NCBI GenBank assembly: GCA_022496185.1
Contig: WTXG01000137.1
Location: 1 to 64,000 of the forward strand
Length of the DNA: 64,000 nt
Direction: 5' to 3'
Source: Multifurca ochricompacta
Lineage: Eukaryota; Basidiomycota; Agaricomycetes; Russulales; Russulaceae
Of this stretch, positions 9,275 to 20,569 are shown in pieces. A program made the position numbers and the translations under genes. The notes beneath the pieces were generated by a model. The model ran no database searches, was not told the DNA's origin, and saw only the letters and a list, made by a program, of their open reading frames with translations. Positions within the stretch are counted from its first letter, which is position 1. The number at the start of each line of letters is the position of its first letter.

Positions 9275-10198
9275 GCCGCTCATACTGATCTGTTCTTTCC
9301 CTTTGTTCATCACAGCCCAACTCACTTCTTGCACATCAAGCTCACAAAAGCTTCAAAGTCTTTCCCACCAGCTTCTTCCTGTGAGCTTTCCTATCTACTG
9401 TCTGTGCACCTTAACACCCCACAGGATGACGCAGTTTACTGCTCATCCTGAACTGTTTGGCTAGCCCTTCGGGGTTCTTGCAAAAGGTGATGAGGGACCC
9501 TAAGCGGGTGAAACACCTTGAGCTCCTTGAGTGCGCAATAGGTATTAGTAATTTCTTAGTTGTAGCTGGGTTTTCATCCCATAGATAGTCTTAGTAGGCC
9601 TATAGCCAGAAGCTTGTGGCTTTAAGTCCAGCCAATGCTTGGCTCTATCTGTAAGCCAGGTTTAGCGACCTGCATGTGGAGTTTAGGGTCTAGAACAAGG
9701 CATGGGTAGTCACTCCCATGACGCTTGGGCTCGATACAAGTAGGCTGCACTACTATAGTCTATACATAGTAGATGTAGTCTTCATCTCTGGGCATAAGTA
9801 TCTGTTGCCTTTGTAGGGTAACCACGCCCTACCAGAGACAGACTAGAAATCTACTTAGTCATGGCCCCAATCATCTAGGGCTTAATCATGGACTCCACCA
9901 CCAGCACTAGAGGAAGGGCTATATACCCTTTGTCTCTAGTGGAACTTGCGGTTGGCTCCTCCATGACATGACTCCCAGTCTTGGTTACACTAGACACTCT
10001 GGCTAGTCTACCAGAGCTTATGTCTAGTTACAAGATTGTGCTAGACAGTTTTACTATACCTAGAAAGTCGCACAACAAAGGCAGGACCTTCTTAGGTTCT
10101 GAAGCATAGCACCACAGTAGGGGGTGGCACTCTTAAGCGAGACCTGGGCACTGGTTCTAACTGCTCCTTGGAACCAGGAACTTTTATACATCTCAAAA
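9262..10198 (+). other. Copia-A1 5' leader
   Basis: About 0.94 kb between the 5' LTR and the gag ATG. After the PBS I see no conserved coding frame; the short open frames at 9252-9464 overlap each other and lack homology to the polyprotein. Packaging or dimerisation signals may lie here but none can be identified by eye. Confidence 0.5.
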
Positions 10199-11640
10199 AT
10201 GCCGTCTTCAATCATCTTCCCTCCCTCCTCCAAAATGGAGCGTCTCGATGGCTCCAACTGGCAGGTCTGGTCTGCCAACTTCAATGCCCTTTTGAGGATG
10301 AATGGGCTCAGAAGGCACATAATTATGCCTTACCCTGATATGCCCCTCCTCCCAGAGGACAAGGAGGAAAAGGAGAAAATGCAGAAGGAAGTCGTTGATC
10401 CCATCCTTAGGGAATGGATGGGAGAAGAGGAAATGTTAATTGGGCTCCTCTTTCTAAACGTTACCCAAGAAGTCTACTCACAAGTAGCTTCTGATGCCAA
10501 TTATCCTTCTCTTAGTGAGAAGTATAATAAGTTGGAGTGGCTTTACGGCTCTGTAGGTAGCATGGCCACATATAATTTGTGGCTTGCCCTGGTGTCCTTC
10601 CGTCTTGATGAAGGACAAACATTCAGGACCCAATTACAGAAGGTCCTGGATGCCAGGAGTACCCTTAGGGAGAATGGGATGGAGGTCAATGACCTCCAGA
10701 TGAGCTTTATATTATTAAAAGCTCTCCCAGACTCCTACAGTGCCATTGCTGGCTCCATACTGGCCTCTGGCAATCCAGAGAGACTCTCTCCTCAGGACCT
10801 TGTGCAAAGGTTCCTAAATGAGGAAAGTTGCCTGGTGGGTCCCTTGGGAAGTGGTAGTGCAGTCCTGTCTAAGGCTGCACCTGTCAAATTCAAACCAAAA
10901 AATACAAATTTATCACCACTTCCCACTGCTGCCCCTGGTTCACAAGGGGTGGTCTGCTTCTATTGCCAAAAGCCTGGACACAAGTCCAATGCTTGCGCAA
11001 AGAAGAAGAAGGACCTGGAGAATGCCAAAAAGGGCAAGGCAGGGAACAAGAAGAGGGCTGAGGCCCAACATATAAATACTATAGCCACCGTAGTTAATGG
11101 TAGTGGCAAAATAGAGGAGGTACATGAAGCATCTTGCATTCGCCTTTATGTTCACACCTATAATCTGGATATCAACTCAGATTATTGGATGCTTGATAGT
11201 GGAGCAATGGCTCATTTCAGTCCCAACCTTGAAGACTTTGATACATATAAAGTTGACACCACCCATGAAGTATCACTAGGTGACAACTCCATAGTCAAAA
11301 CAAGTGGAGTTGGTACTGTGGTCATCAGGACTGATCAAGGTTTTGACTTGGAATTGAGTGATGTGCTCCACATGCCTGGAGGACATAAAATACTCTCCAC
11401 CAGTGCCCTAGTAGAAAAAGGGGCAACTGTGTTCTTTGATAATAAGAAGGCAACAATAAAACATGGCAATAATATCATAGTGGAAGCATGGAAGTTTGGC
11501 AAATTGTATTGGGTACTAGGCAAACACATCCTAAACAGTATCCATACAACTGCATCTGCCTCACTTGAAATCTGGCATCAAAGAATGGGCCACATGTCTA
11601 AAGAAGCCCTGAAAAGATATGCTCCTGAGGCTGTAAAGGC
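10199..11640 (+). CDS. Copia-A1 Gag, protease and GAG-pre-integrase region
   Basis: N-terminal part of the copia polyprotein. ATG at 10199 (AAAAATGCC) is preferred because the frame upstream has no ATG. In order: UBN2/Gag capsid region (LDGSNWQVW at the start, a run of conserved helices to about 10840); a CCHC zinc knuckle CFYCQKPGHKSNAC near 10960-11000; a Lys-rich patch; the aspartic protease with MLDSGAMAHFS near 11190; and GAG_pre-integrs WHQRMGH near 11575. The open frame runs to 11776, but homology moves to another frame at about 11638, consistent with loss of one base. Makes the virus-like particle shell and processes the polyprotein. Confidence 0.88.
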
Positions 11641-12840
11641 CTCAGAATTAATAATAGCCAAGTGGAAGACAAGCCGTGTTATGGCTGTGAAATGGGCAAG
11701 TCCCATCGTCTTCCATTTCCCCCATCTTCAAAGCATGCATCAGCCCCCCTTGAGATCCTTCATAGTGATCTTGTAGGTCCCTTGCAGTGCAGTTCAATAC
11801 AAGGGAATCTATACTTTGCCACCTTCTTGGACGACTTTAGCAGATATGCTTTAATCATTCCAATGAAGTCTAAAGATCTGTTTACACCAGTTTTTAATAA
11901 ACTGAAGACACTACTTGAAAATAAATTTAATCACAAAATCAAGTGTCTTCATACAGATCATGGTGGCGAGTATGTGAACAAAGCGCTGAAGGCAACACTT
12001 GAAGATTTTGGCATAGAGCATAAACTTACGATGCCATATAGTCCACAACAGAATGGAAGGGCCAAGAGATTCAATAGAACCATTATGGAAAAAGGCACAA
12101 GCATGCAGCATGATGCAGGCCTGTCTCTTGGTTTTTGGGAGTGTGCTGTCAAGACAGCATGCCATATATATAACAGAACTCCCATCCGTTCTAACAAGTG
12201 GAAAACTCTGCTTGAGCTTCTGGTTGGGAACAAACCAGATGTCTCATATTTTAAGGTCTTTGGTTGCAAAGCCTACTATCATGTTCCAGAGGGCAAGTGG
12301 CGTAAACTAGATCCCAAAGCCAGGGAAGCCGTCTTTGTCGGGTATGAACCCACCTCTAAGGGTTATACACTTTGGGATAGTCGTACCCGGTCTCTCATCT
12401 CTTCACGAGATGTTACATTTGATGAGAGATCCTTCCCATCCTGCTCTGTGAAGGACAGCAGAGCAGATAAGCCAGTAGAGCAACCTAGTCAAGGTGGCTC
12501 GTTTACTTTACCTGGTGGCTCAGTCCAGCCACCACCAGCAACTGCTACACATGTTCCTGAGGCTCCTCAAGATGAGGAAGACCTGGAAGAGGAACAGGAG
12601 GACATCGTACCTCCTCAGCTACCACCTCAGCCTACCACACCCACACGTAATGTAGACACCACACAACCTCAGACTATATACCAGACTCCTCCATCACAAG
12701 TCATGGAACCTTCCTCCCCTCCCAAAAGAACCCGTGCAATCAGAAAATCAGAAAGGATTGCAGGCAGACTTCCTCAACCTATTTTCAGAGGACAAGTCCA
12801 TGCTCTGAACGACAAGATAGGGCAATCCAAGAAGATTTGA
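11641..12840 (+). pseudogene. Copia-A1 integrase (shifted frame, catalytic Glu replaced)
   Basis: Integrase that inserts the cDNA. The frame begins around LRINNSQ at 11641 without an ATG and is continuous with the protease part after a one-base shift. Visible: CYGCEMGK of the zinc-binding domain, DLVGPL and FLDDFSRY around the first catalytic Asp, and TDHGGEY around the second. The PQQNG block at about 12046-12066 reads AKR where copia integrases have the catalytic Glu followed by Arg, so codon 12064-12066 is AAG (Lys). A Pro- and acid-rich linker follows. Ends at TGA 12838-12840. Confidence 0.85.
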
Positions 12841-14520
12841 CTTGGATACTGCACGTCCCAATCGAATCATCATCTGAATCCTCACTTCTACAACGAGGAT
12901 AATGCAGAGTTTGTGCAGGGTTCTTCCAGACTTGGTCAGATGGATCTACTCAATGCTGCAGGATTGCCTTATAGGGATCCTCTCACTTTTAGAGAAGCAA
13001 TGGAGTCTGATAATGCCAGTGACTGGCTTGAGGCATGTCAATATGAAATTGATGCCTTAGAAAAACTTAAAGTGTGGTGCCTTGAAGACCTTCCTGAAGG
13101 TAGAAAGGCTGTAAAGTCCAAATGGGTCTTTAAATTGAAAGCAGATGGACGCTTTCGTGCTAGGCTTGTAGCAAAAGGGTTCACCCAAATAGAGGGGGTG
13201 GACTTCGATGAAACTTTCTCCCCAGTTGCCAGATTTGAGTCTCTTAGACTGTTATTAGCGTTAGCCGCACTTGAGGATTGGGAAATCCACCAGATGGATG
13301 TCAAATTGGCATTCCTACATGGCGATCTGGATGAGGAGATTTATATGGAGCAACCTGTTGGTTTCATTGTTGCTGGACAAGAGTCCAAAGTTTGTAGGCT
13401 ACAGAAGGCTCTGTATGGCCTCAAACAAGCTTCCAAGGCATGGAACTTGCAATTCCATGCAGTTCTCAATGAACTGAGCTTCACTCGGACATACTCTGAT
13501 GCAGGGGTATATGTGTATCATCACCAAGAGGGGGATGGTTCACTTTTCGTCATTTTATATGTTGATGACATCACTATACTTGGGTCCTCTACTAAGAAGA
13601 TTCAATGGCTGAAGAACTCTCTATCTAGCCGATATGAGATGACCGATCTTGGCCAAATCCAGTCCTACCTTGGAGTTAACATCACCAGGGACTGTCCTAA
13701 CAAGACACTGGATATCGACCAGACAGCCTATGTATCCTCCATAGTTGAGAGGTTTGGAATGGGGGATTCCAACCCAGTATATACTCCTCTACCCTCTGGC
13801 ATGGATGTTCATTTGGTCAAGTTTGAAGACCAGGCATCTACCTCTGATATTAAGAGGTATCAGCAGTTAATGGGGTCTCTGCTTTGGGTGCAGATTGGAA
13901 GCAGACCTGACATTAGTTTTGCTGTTGCACGCCTTAGCCAATTTGCTTCCAACCCTTCCCAGCAGCACATGCGACTAGCAAAGTATGTCTTAGCTTATCT
14001 AAATGCTACAAAAGACTACAAGTTGTGCTATTCTGGAGGGAATGGTGAAGTTGGCCTTCATGGCTTTGCAGATTCCTCATGGGGAGATCAAGAGGACCAC
14101 CACTCCACCTCTGGCTACGTCTTTTTCCTTGCTAATGGAGCCATTAGCTGGTGTTCCAGGAAGCAGAAGACAGTAGCACAGTCCACCACAGAAGCCGAGT
14201 ATATGAGCCTTGCTGAGGCATCAAATCAGGCAGCGTGGTATAGGACTTTTATGCAGGAACTGGGATATGAAGTTAGTTCACCCATACAACTGCATTGTGA
14301 CAATAAGGGTGCAGTAGATCTTGCATTAAACCCTGTCACAGGAAGGCGATCAAAGCACATACCAATAAAGTACCATGCCATTAGGGAGTATGTAGAATCA
14401 CACCAGATTGACTTGGTGCGAACTCCCACTGGAGAGATGCTAGCAGATGGCCTTACAAAGTCTCTGCCTAGATCATCTTTTGATCTCATGGTAACTGGAT
14501 TTGGACTAGTGCTGGAATGA
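12841..14520 (+). CDS. Copia-A1 reverse transcriptase and RNase H
   Basis: Open frame 12913-14520, in the same frame as the integrase segment but separated by the TGA at 12838-12840 and a poorly conserved stretch. Domains: RVT_2 from about 13060 (WVFKLKADG, KGFTQ, DVKLAFLHG, ALYGLKQA); the active-site YVDD near 13558-13570; the connection region; and RNase H from about 14060 with ADSSWG, TEAEYMSLAEA, CDNKGAVDLA and KHIPIKYHAIREY. No start codon of its own is expected, because it is the C-terminal part of the polyprotein. It copies element RNA to DNA in cytoplasmic particles. Confidence 0.92.
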   Translation, partial: LGYCTSQSNHHLNPHFYNEDNAEFVQGSSRLGQMDLLNAAGLPYRDPLTFREAMESDNASDWLEACQYEIDALEKLKVWCLEDLPEGRKAVKSKWVFKLKADGRFRARLVAKGFTQIEGVDFDETFSPVARFESLRLLLALAALEDWEIHQMDVKLAFLHGDLDEEIYMEQPVGFIVAGQESKVCRLQKALYGLKQASKAWNLQFHAVLNELSFTRTYSDAGVYVYHHQEGDGSLFVILYVDDITILGSSTKKIQWLKNSLSSRYEMTDLGQIQSYLGVNITRDCPNKTLDIDQTAYVSSIVERFGMGDSNPVYTPLPSGMDVHLVKFEDQASTSDIKRYQQLMGSLLWVQIGSRPDISFAVARLSQFASNPSQQHMRLAKYVLAYLNATKDYKLCYSGGNGEVGLHGFADSSWGDQEDHHSTSGYVFFLANGAISWCSRKQKTVAQSTTEAEYMSLAEASNQAAWYRTFMQELGYEVSSPIQLHCDNKGAVDLALNPVTGRRSKHIPIKYHAIREYVESHQIDLVRTPTGEMLADGLTKSLPRSSFDLMVTGFGLVLE

Positions 14521-14822
14521 AAGAGCTGGAATCTGGAGACTTTGTACACCAGTTTCACTCTCCCACCATGCAACATGAGTACATTCTCGACCTCGAGAGT
14601 GACGCAAGTGGTGTGAGCATGCCAGAAGTAGGCATTCAAATATGTCAGGCATTTCAGCTTGCATAAGCGAATCTACAACTCGTATGCAAAACTCACAAAC
14701 CGCGCTTGCTTGAGAGTTAGAGAAGTTGGATCTCTGGCTGGTGACATGTTCGTTCAATTGTGAACAGCAGTGTGCTCATTTAACTCATTCCATCTATGAT
14801 CGATGCCTTCACCATGGAGGGA
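14521..14822 (+). other. Copia-A1 3' untranslated region and polypurine tract
   Basis: Non-coding, homologous to 2098-2371. CATGGAGGGA just before 14823 is the plus-strand primer tract. Confidence 0.7.
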
Positions 14823-15335
14823 TGTTGACACAAGACATGTCTGGAGATGCTTCAGGCATCTAAGGTTCGCTTCAGCTGTAGATTAGATTAGATTAGATTC
14901 CGGAGTATCAGACTTTTTATGTTATCTTTATTACATTTCTTTCTCACCTTACTCAGCTGATTAGTGACAGACTTAGTAATGCACAGTAAGCACGTGATAT
15001 CTCCTTGGCCAATGGCCATTATCCCTCTCTGTTTATTGTCCAGCACTTGTGGACTTATTCCCAGTGCGCACAGACCATTTCCCCTGGCCCCCATGGGTAT
15101 ATAAGGGTGTCTGTTTTGTCCTTTACACTTCAGAGTTCTTCTTCCTCTGAAGTGTAAGTCGTCTTTACTTTACTCTCTACTTTTCCTTTGACTAACATTC
15201 TCTGTGTAGTTAACTTGTCTTTTAGGTCAGTAGTATAGTATTATAGAGTTCTTCTTCCTCTGAAGTTTAACTTGTCTTTTAGCCTAACACGCTACTAACC
15301 ACAGTCAGTATAACCAGCAGCATGATTGCTTGACA
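14823..15335 (+). mobile_element. 3' LTR of copia-A1
   Basis: 513 bp, same structure as the 5' LTR. Intron-like segment 15154-15209; the spliced second copy follows the 19-nt linker. Differences from the 5' LTR seen in the first 250 bp are C/T or G/A changes such as cg/ca and tg/ca. Confidence 0.95.
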
Positions 15336-15340
15336 CCAAA

Positions 15341-15696
15341 CACCTGGCTACATCCATACCTTCATTTGTATAGTAAATATATTTGGCCACTTTGGTTGTG
15401 CTGTCATTTCTGGATGTTGGGATCATGAGCAGGAAATAAAATGGAGATTCAGGGTTATTTGGAAAGAATGGAAATTCAGGAGCCTCATCACCAAAGTCAA
15501 CATCAATCAAATTGTTGGGGTGGGGGTGCTCAGGCAAAGTAAAATCATTGTTGATGTCAGAGGCCTTGTTCCCTTCAGCCACTCTGGTGGCCACATCATA
15601 ATCAATAGGAGATAGTGGGCAAGAAGGAGGGTGCAAAGGAGAAAGTAAGGGAAACACATCAATGGCAGCAGAGGTGTGGACACTAGAGGGAGACAT
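15341..15696 (-). pseudogene. Gypsy D ORF3, N-terminal part
   Basis: Start of ORF3, ATG at 15694-15696, 36 nt downstream of the pol stop (15733-15735). The N-terminus is Ser/Pro rich, then comes the conserved PxPIDY/acidic region with HPHPNN and EFPFF, then KVAKYIYYTNEGMDVARC. The same order of motifs occurs in ORF3 of gypsy E and F. The reading frame is cut by copia-A1 and LTR-C, continuing at 7270 and again at 6438. No known family recognised. Confidence 0.75.
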
Positions 15697-15732
15697 GGAG
15701 TTTGTTCTGGGTCATGTTGGAGAAGGGAGTTG

Positions 15733-18700
15733 TCATAGTAAACGTATCGCAACTCCCTTTTTATCTGCCTCAGGATGGTGCCTATAGAAGTCTTTGATGA
15801 GTTTGGGCACAAAGACATCTGCAGCAGGTTCCCACAAATTGTCAACATCAGGGAATCCCTTCCATTTGATCAGATAGTGGAGTTGACATTTGCACCCTCA
15901 GCCTTTCCATCTTGCATTGACAATACACTCTACCTCCCACTCTGGTTCTCTGTCAACTAATTTGGGAGGGGGTTGTGGGAAGTTCTGGCCATGAATGGGG
16001 GTTTCTTTGTATGGCATGAGAAGACTGGTGTGGAAAACAGGGTGGATCTTCCATGTGGGTGGCAATGTCAGTTTGTATGTAATATCTGACAGCTTCTGTT
16101 CAATTGTGAATGGGCCATGGTGTCTAGGAGCAAGTTTTGCCATGGGGTGGGAAGTGTGGATATTATGTCCTTCTAGCCAGACTTGATCTCTGACCTGATA
16201 GGGCGTAAACTTTGTGGGCTTCTCAGCCAGGGTCTTTTGTGCCTTCTGAAGGTTTCTATTGGCTAATTCTTGTATCTCTTCCCATTGGCTGATACACTGG
16301 GTTACAGATGGCACATTAGTGGGTTTGTCCATCCAGGTAGTGCAGGGGTTCCATCCCATAATAATAGAGAAGGGGGAAGTCTTCATTGTCCCATTCAGCC
16401 AGCTGTTATGTGTGAACTCTGCTGTTGCCAGCCATTCTGCCCAATCATCCTGTCACTCATTACACCAAAAGCAAAGGTACTGTTCTAGCCACTGGTTTGT
16501 TTGTTCTGACTGGCCATCTGTCTGGGGGTGGTATGCCGTGGAAATGTTCTGCTGAATGTCGAGACATTTACAGAGAGCTCATGCAAACATGGATGCAAAT
16601 CATGGGTCTCGATCAGAGATGATCTTCTGGGGGAGTCCGTAGTGTCAATATATGTGGTCTAGGTATAGTTTGGCAACTCCTTCAGCAGTTATCATCTCGT
16701 TGCAAGGAATGAAGAGTGCAGCCTTGGAACAGTTGTAATATGTGACAGTGAGTATCAAGTCATACCCTTGGGATTGTGGTAACTTGACAATGAAGTCCAT
16801 TGTGATGGTTTGGAAAGGGGTTGTTGCGATCAGTGTGATGGGTGAAAGTGCTGGTGGTTTTGGGTGCATGTTCACTTTGTTTGCCTGACACTCTGCACAT
16901 CCCTTGATGTATGCTTCCACATCCTTCTTCATATTCGGCCACCAGTGGTCTCATTTGGCAAGGGCATAAGTGTTTGCAATGCTGGGGTGTCCTGTGGAGG
17001 GAAGATCATGGTGAAAATGAATCACCCCCCTCTTAACATTGTCACCACTGGTGACAACCAATCGATCACCATCCTTCCACCAGAGACTGCTTTTCTTTTT
17101 CAAGTTGTGGGGTTCTACCCAAGATTTACACAATTCCTGATTCATTTTCTGTGTCACCTGGGCCCAAAGGTCCATGTCATGAAGGCTGACAACAGCGGTC
17201 TTTGCAAAGATGTCTTCTGGTAAGACTACAATATTGTTGTTGTTGTTCTCTCCTTCATCACTACCAGCTGGTCTGGACAGGGCATCTGCACATGCATTAT
17301 GGGCTCCAGGGAGGTGTTTGAGTGTGAAATTGTACTCTTTGAGCTCTAAAACTTTGTGTGCCACTCGCTGACTAATCTTATGGGGTTCTTGCCAGTAAAG
17401 GAGGTTGGAGTGGTCCATATAGATGATGGTTTTATGTGGGGATCCAGCCAAGTATGGCCGCCAATGTCATAATGCCTTCACAATGGCCAATAGTTCTCTA
17501 TCCCATATGTCATAGTTCCTCTCTGCCGATGAGAAGGTTTCTGAATAAAACACAACAGGGTGGAGAATCCCTGTGTGGTCACATTGTGAGAGGACAGCCC
17601 CATTGGCATACATGGAGGCATCGACTTCGAGCTCGAATGGCTTTTCTAGATCAGGTTGGATGAGAACAGGTTCTGAAGTAATGATCATTTTTATCTGGTC
17701 GAAAGCTTCCTGTTGTGGCATATCCCAGTGCCAGGGCATGTCCTTTTTTAATAGATTGTTGAGTGGTTGGGCTATGGCAGAGAATCCTTTGACAAATCAT
17801 CAGTAGAAGTTGCAAAAACCAATGAATGATCTGACATCCTTGGTACACTGGGGAGTAGACCATTCCCAAATGCCTTGTACTTTCACAGGGTCCATATGCA
17901 CTTGGCCACCTTCCAGGATGACACCTAGATATTCAACACTGGTCTGTTCGAAAGAACACTTGGTGGGTTTCAGGTAGAGATCATGTTTTGTCAGGATATT
18001 GAGCACCTCGTGAACTCTGGCTTGGTGATGGTTAATGTCGTTCCCTGTGGCCACTAGAATATCATCCATATAGATGACTACCTCCTCTGTGAGGATCAAA
18101 TCTTGGAAGATATGGTTCATCATCGATTGAAAGGTTGCTGGTGAGTTTGTTAAGCTGAAAAACATGACATTGGGTTCAAAGAGTCCCTGATTGGTCTTGA
18201 AGGTGACCTTGGATTGGTTGCCTTCGTGGATTCAAATGTTGTTGTAACCCCAACAGATGTCCATTTTCAAGAATAAAGCTTTGTTGTGCATTTTGTCAAT
18301 GATTTCAGAGATCAGGGGAAGTGGGTAGTTGTTTTTCACCATTAATTCATTAATCTGTCTGTAGTCCTGTACCAGTCACAATTTCCTGTCCTTCTTCTTG
18401 ATGAAGAAGAATGGTGAGGCATACAGGGAGTTTGATGGTTGTATATATCCTTTTGCCAGGTGTTCCTCAAGAAAGGCTGAGAGCGCCTCCTTCTCAGGCT
18501 GAGACAGTGGGTAGATTTTGCAATCAACTGCCTGTGGAGCATCCAGGATGAAATCAATAGCATGATCCCATGGTCGGGAGGGAGGGAAGCATTGCGACTC
18601 TTCTTCTGAGAAAACTTTCCAGTGTCAGTGGTACTCTGTGGGGACTATCTCTTTGAACATCTTCTCTGGATTCTTTTGCACTTCAGCCTGAGCCAGCTCA

Positions 18701-19262
18701 GATGCCTTCATTACATAGCAATACACCTGATCTACAGGTTCCACATCACTCCAGGTGACCACTGATCCCATGATGATGGCATGGGTAAGGGGGTGTCATG
18801 CAGCATAATTGTACCCCAAAGATGTAATGAGGACCAGGTAGAAGTCTTTGTCCATTGTCGCTTCCACCCAGTTAATCTTTGGTTCAAATGCTGCCAGCCA
18901 TGGATATCCCAGAACCATGTCTTTGTCACCCAGGTCCATGATGAGGAAGCGAAGTTGCTTAGTTCACTCTCCAACCTGTACCTCCAAATCACAGCAATGT
19001 GTGATTTTCCGGGCTTTGTTAGCCATTCCATCTATATTCCAGATGTTCTTTTCTTGAGGGAGCAATTGTGTCCCCAGTCCTAGTGTCCTTTGGAGCCTTT
19101 GACTGATGAAATTATCCATTGCTCCTGAATCAATTAGGATTCATCTGTCGGCTGTCTTCTGTTTGGTTTCAAAATGTACTGGTATTTTTAGAGACTTGAA
19201 ACAACTAGTGTACACAGAAGTTACTTGGAGTGCTCTTGCCCAGGCCAATGGGGTCAAGCCTA
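15733..19262 (-). pseudogene. Gypsy D Pol: protease, RT, RNase H, integrase, chromodomain
   Basis: Complete chromoviral Pol in one frame (-1 relative to gag). Protease with IDSGAMDNF near 19120. RT with KKKDxKL near 18390, YMDD near 18070 and LGFCNFY-type primer grip near 17810. RNase H with ETFSSAERNYDIWDRELLAIV near 17500. Integrase HHCC (HFHHDLPS...GCAECQANK) at 17030-16860, MDFIVKLP and ISDRDP around the Asp residues, GQSEQTNQ with the Glu. Chromodomain HYLIKWKGF...LWEP near 15860-15750. About a dozen in-frame TGA codons occur where relatives have Arg; two are adjacent in the FYRRF motif (about 17797). I found no frameshift. Confidence 0.92.
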
Positions 19263-20569
19263 TCAAAAATCCTTCTGGCCAAAGGCCTTATCAACAAGCA
19301 GGGCACACACTGCTTCATCTTCATTCATCATATGTTCCCAAATTGCTGCAGCCTTCTGTTCTTTAGTTTTTGGGGTGGTTACTGGGTTTTCTTTGTTAGG
19401 AGCAGGTGGTGAGGTCATGGTAGAGGTGGTTGCTACAGTTGCTTCTGCCGTGCGGATTGTTTTTTTGGGGCAGAAGTGGGACATGTGCCCTTGTGCTTGG
19501 CAGTGGAAGCAATGCCCTTCTTTCATGAGGGTCTTCTTTTCATCTTCAGTGAGTGCCACACGGGCCTTGGTTTGGTCTGCTGAGGTATCCATAGCATTTG
19601 GATCCCATTGCATGGCAGGTTTTATTCCAAAGGCCGCCTTCCACTGATCTCAGGTTTTACCCTTCTTTGTGTCTATGCCAAAGTGCATCTGGAAGTCTAG
19701 GTAGTCTTGCTGCTGTCTCCTAGCAGCATTGGTCCACTGGCTCCATGACTCAGGGTGATGGAATTGAATGATATTTTTCACCAGGGGGTTGGGTAATCCC
19801 TGGGAGAAGAGATTGAGCATTGCCTCTTCATTCACATCATACCCTGCTCGTTTAGCCAGGTTGCAGAACTTGGCAACATATCCATCTAAGTCGCCTCTCT
19901 CCATCTTCAGAGTTTTTAGCTCTCTGGCAGCCTTCTGCTTGGCTTGCCCATCCATGAAGGCGTCTCTAAATCTTTGCACCACCACATCCCACAGATCCTC
20001 ATCCATGGTTCTAGTCCTGGCTGTAACCCTATCATTCAGCCATTCAATTTGTTCCATGGTCCAGTTGTCAACCACGTCACCCCTAATGAGTGAAAGGAAT
20101 AGGTTGGTATGCTGGAAGGGGTTGACAATCTGGGGGACATCATGGTTGAAATTCTTAAATGTTTCGAATTCTAACATGAACTTCTTGCTTTGGGAGTGAT
20201 CCCCTGCAAAGGTTGTCAGCAAGACTCCCAAAAGGCATCCTGATGGTGGGGGTAGGTTCTGTATAGGGGCAGGGGGAGCAGGATCGGGCAGCTGAGCAGC
20301 AATAGTGGACATGACTGGGTAGACAATTGTAGGGGTGTCGGAGGTTTGTTGTGTAATCTGGGGAGATTCCAAAGCAGGTCTACTGAATGTGGTAATCTCT
20401 GGTGCAACTGTTGAAGCTGTAAAACTGGTGGCTATAACTTGTGCTTCTTCACTGTTTTCTTCAATATACTCTTCTGGTTCTGAGTCTGTGATGATGGCAG
20501 GAGGATTTTCTCTCCAAGGTCCTAGGCCATATTCTGGAGGGGTGGGTCCTGTGGTAACCCAGGAGCGAT
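19263..20569 (-). pseudogene. Gypsy D Gag, main part
   Basis: Capsid and nucleocapsid of gypsy D. The N-terminal segment is separated by LTR-C (20570-21898). Order: acidic EEYIEE stretch, Pro-rich linker with MSTIAAQLPDPAPP (about 20310), capsid core (SQSKKFMLEFETF, WTMEQIEWLN, DAFMDGQAKQKAARELK), then a CCHC knuckle CFHCQAQGHMSHFC near 19500. It ends at tandem stops 19263-19265; the pol frame is -1 across GGATTTTTG. An in-frame TGA near 19645 replaces CGA in KTRDQW. Confidence 0.88.

Larger units (their letters stand above)
8749..15335 (+). mobile_element. Copia-A1: complete Ty1/copia element
   Basis: 6587-bp element with two 513-bp LTRs and TSD ccaaa (8744-8748 and 15336-15340), inserted in ORF3 of gypsy D. 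The order PBS, leader, Gag, protease, integrase, RT, RNase H, polypurine tract is complete. The two LTRs differ at only about eight sites, all transitions and mostly CpG, so it is one of the younger insertions. It is inactivated by a small frameshift near 11638, a break around 12838-12912 and a lost integrase catalytic residue. Confidence 0.95.

Noticed and set aside
9262..10198. Short genes in the copia-A1 leader
   Set aside because: Small overlapping frames with no homology to the polyprotein or to each other; treated as untranslated leader.
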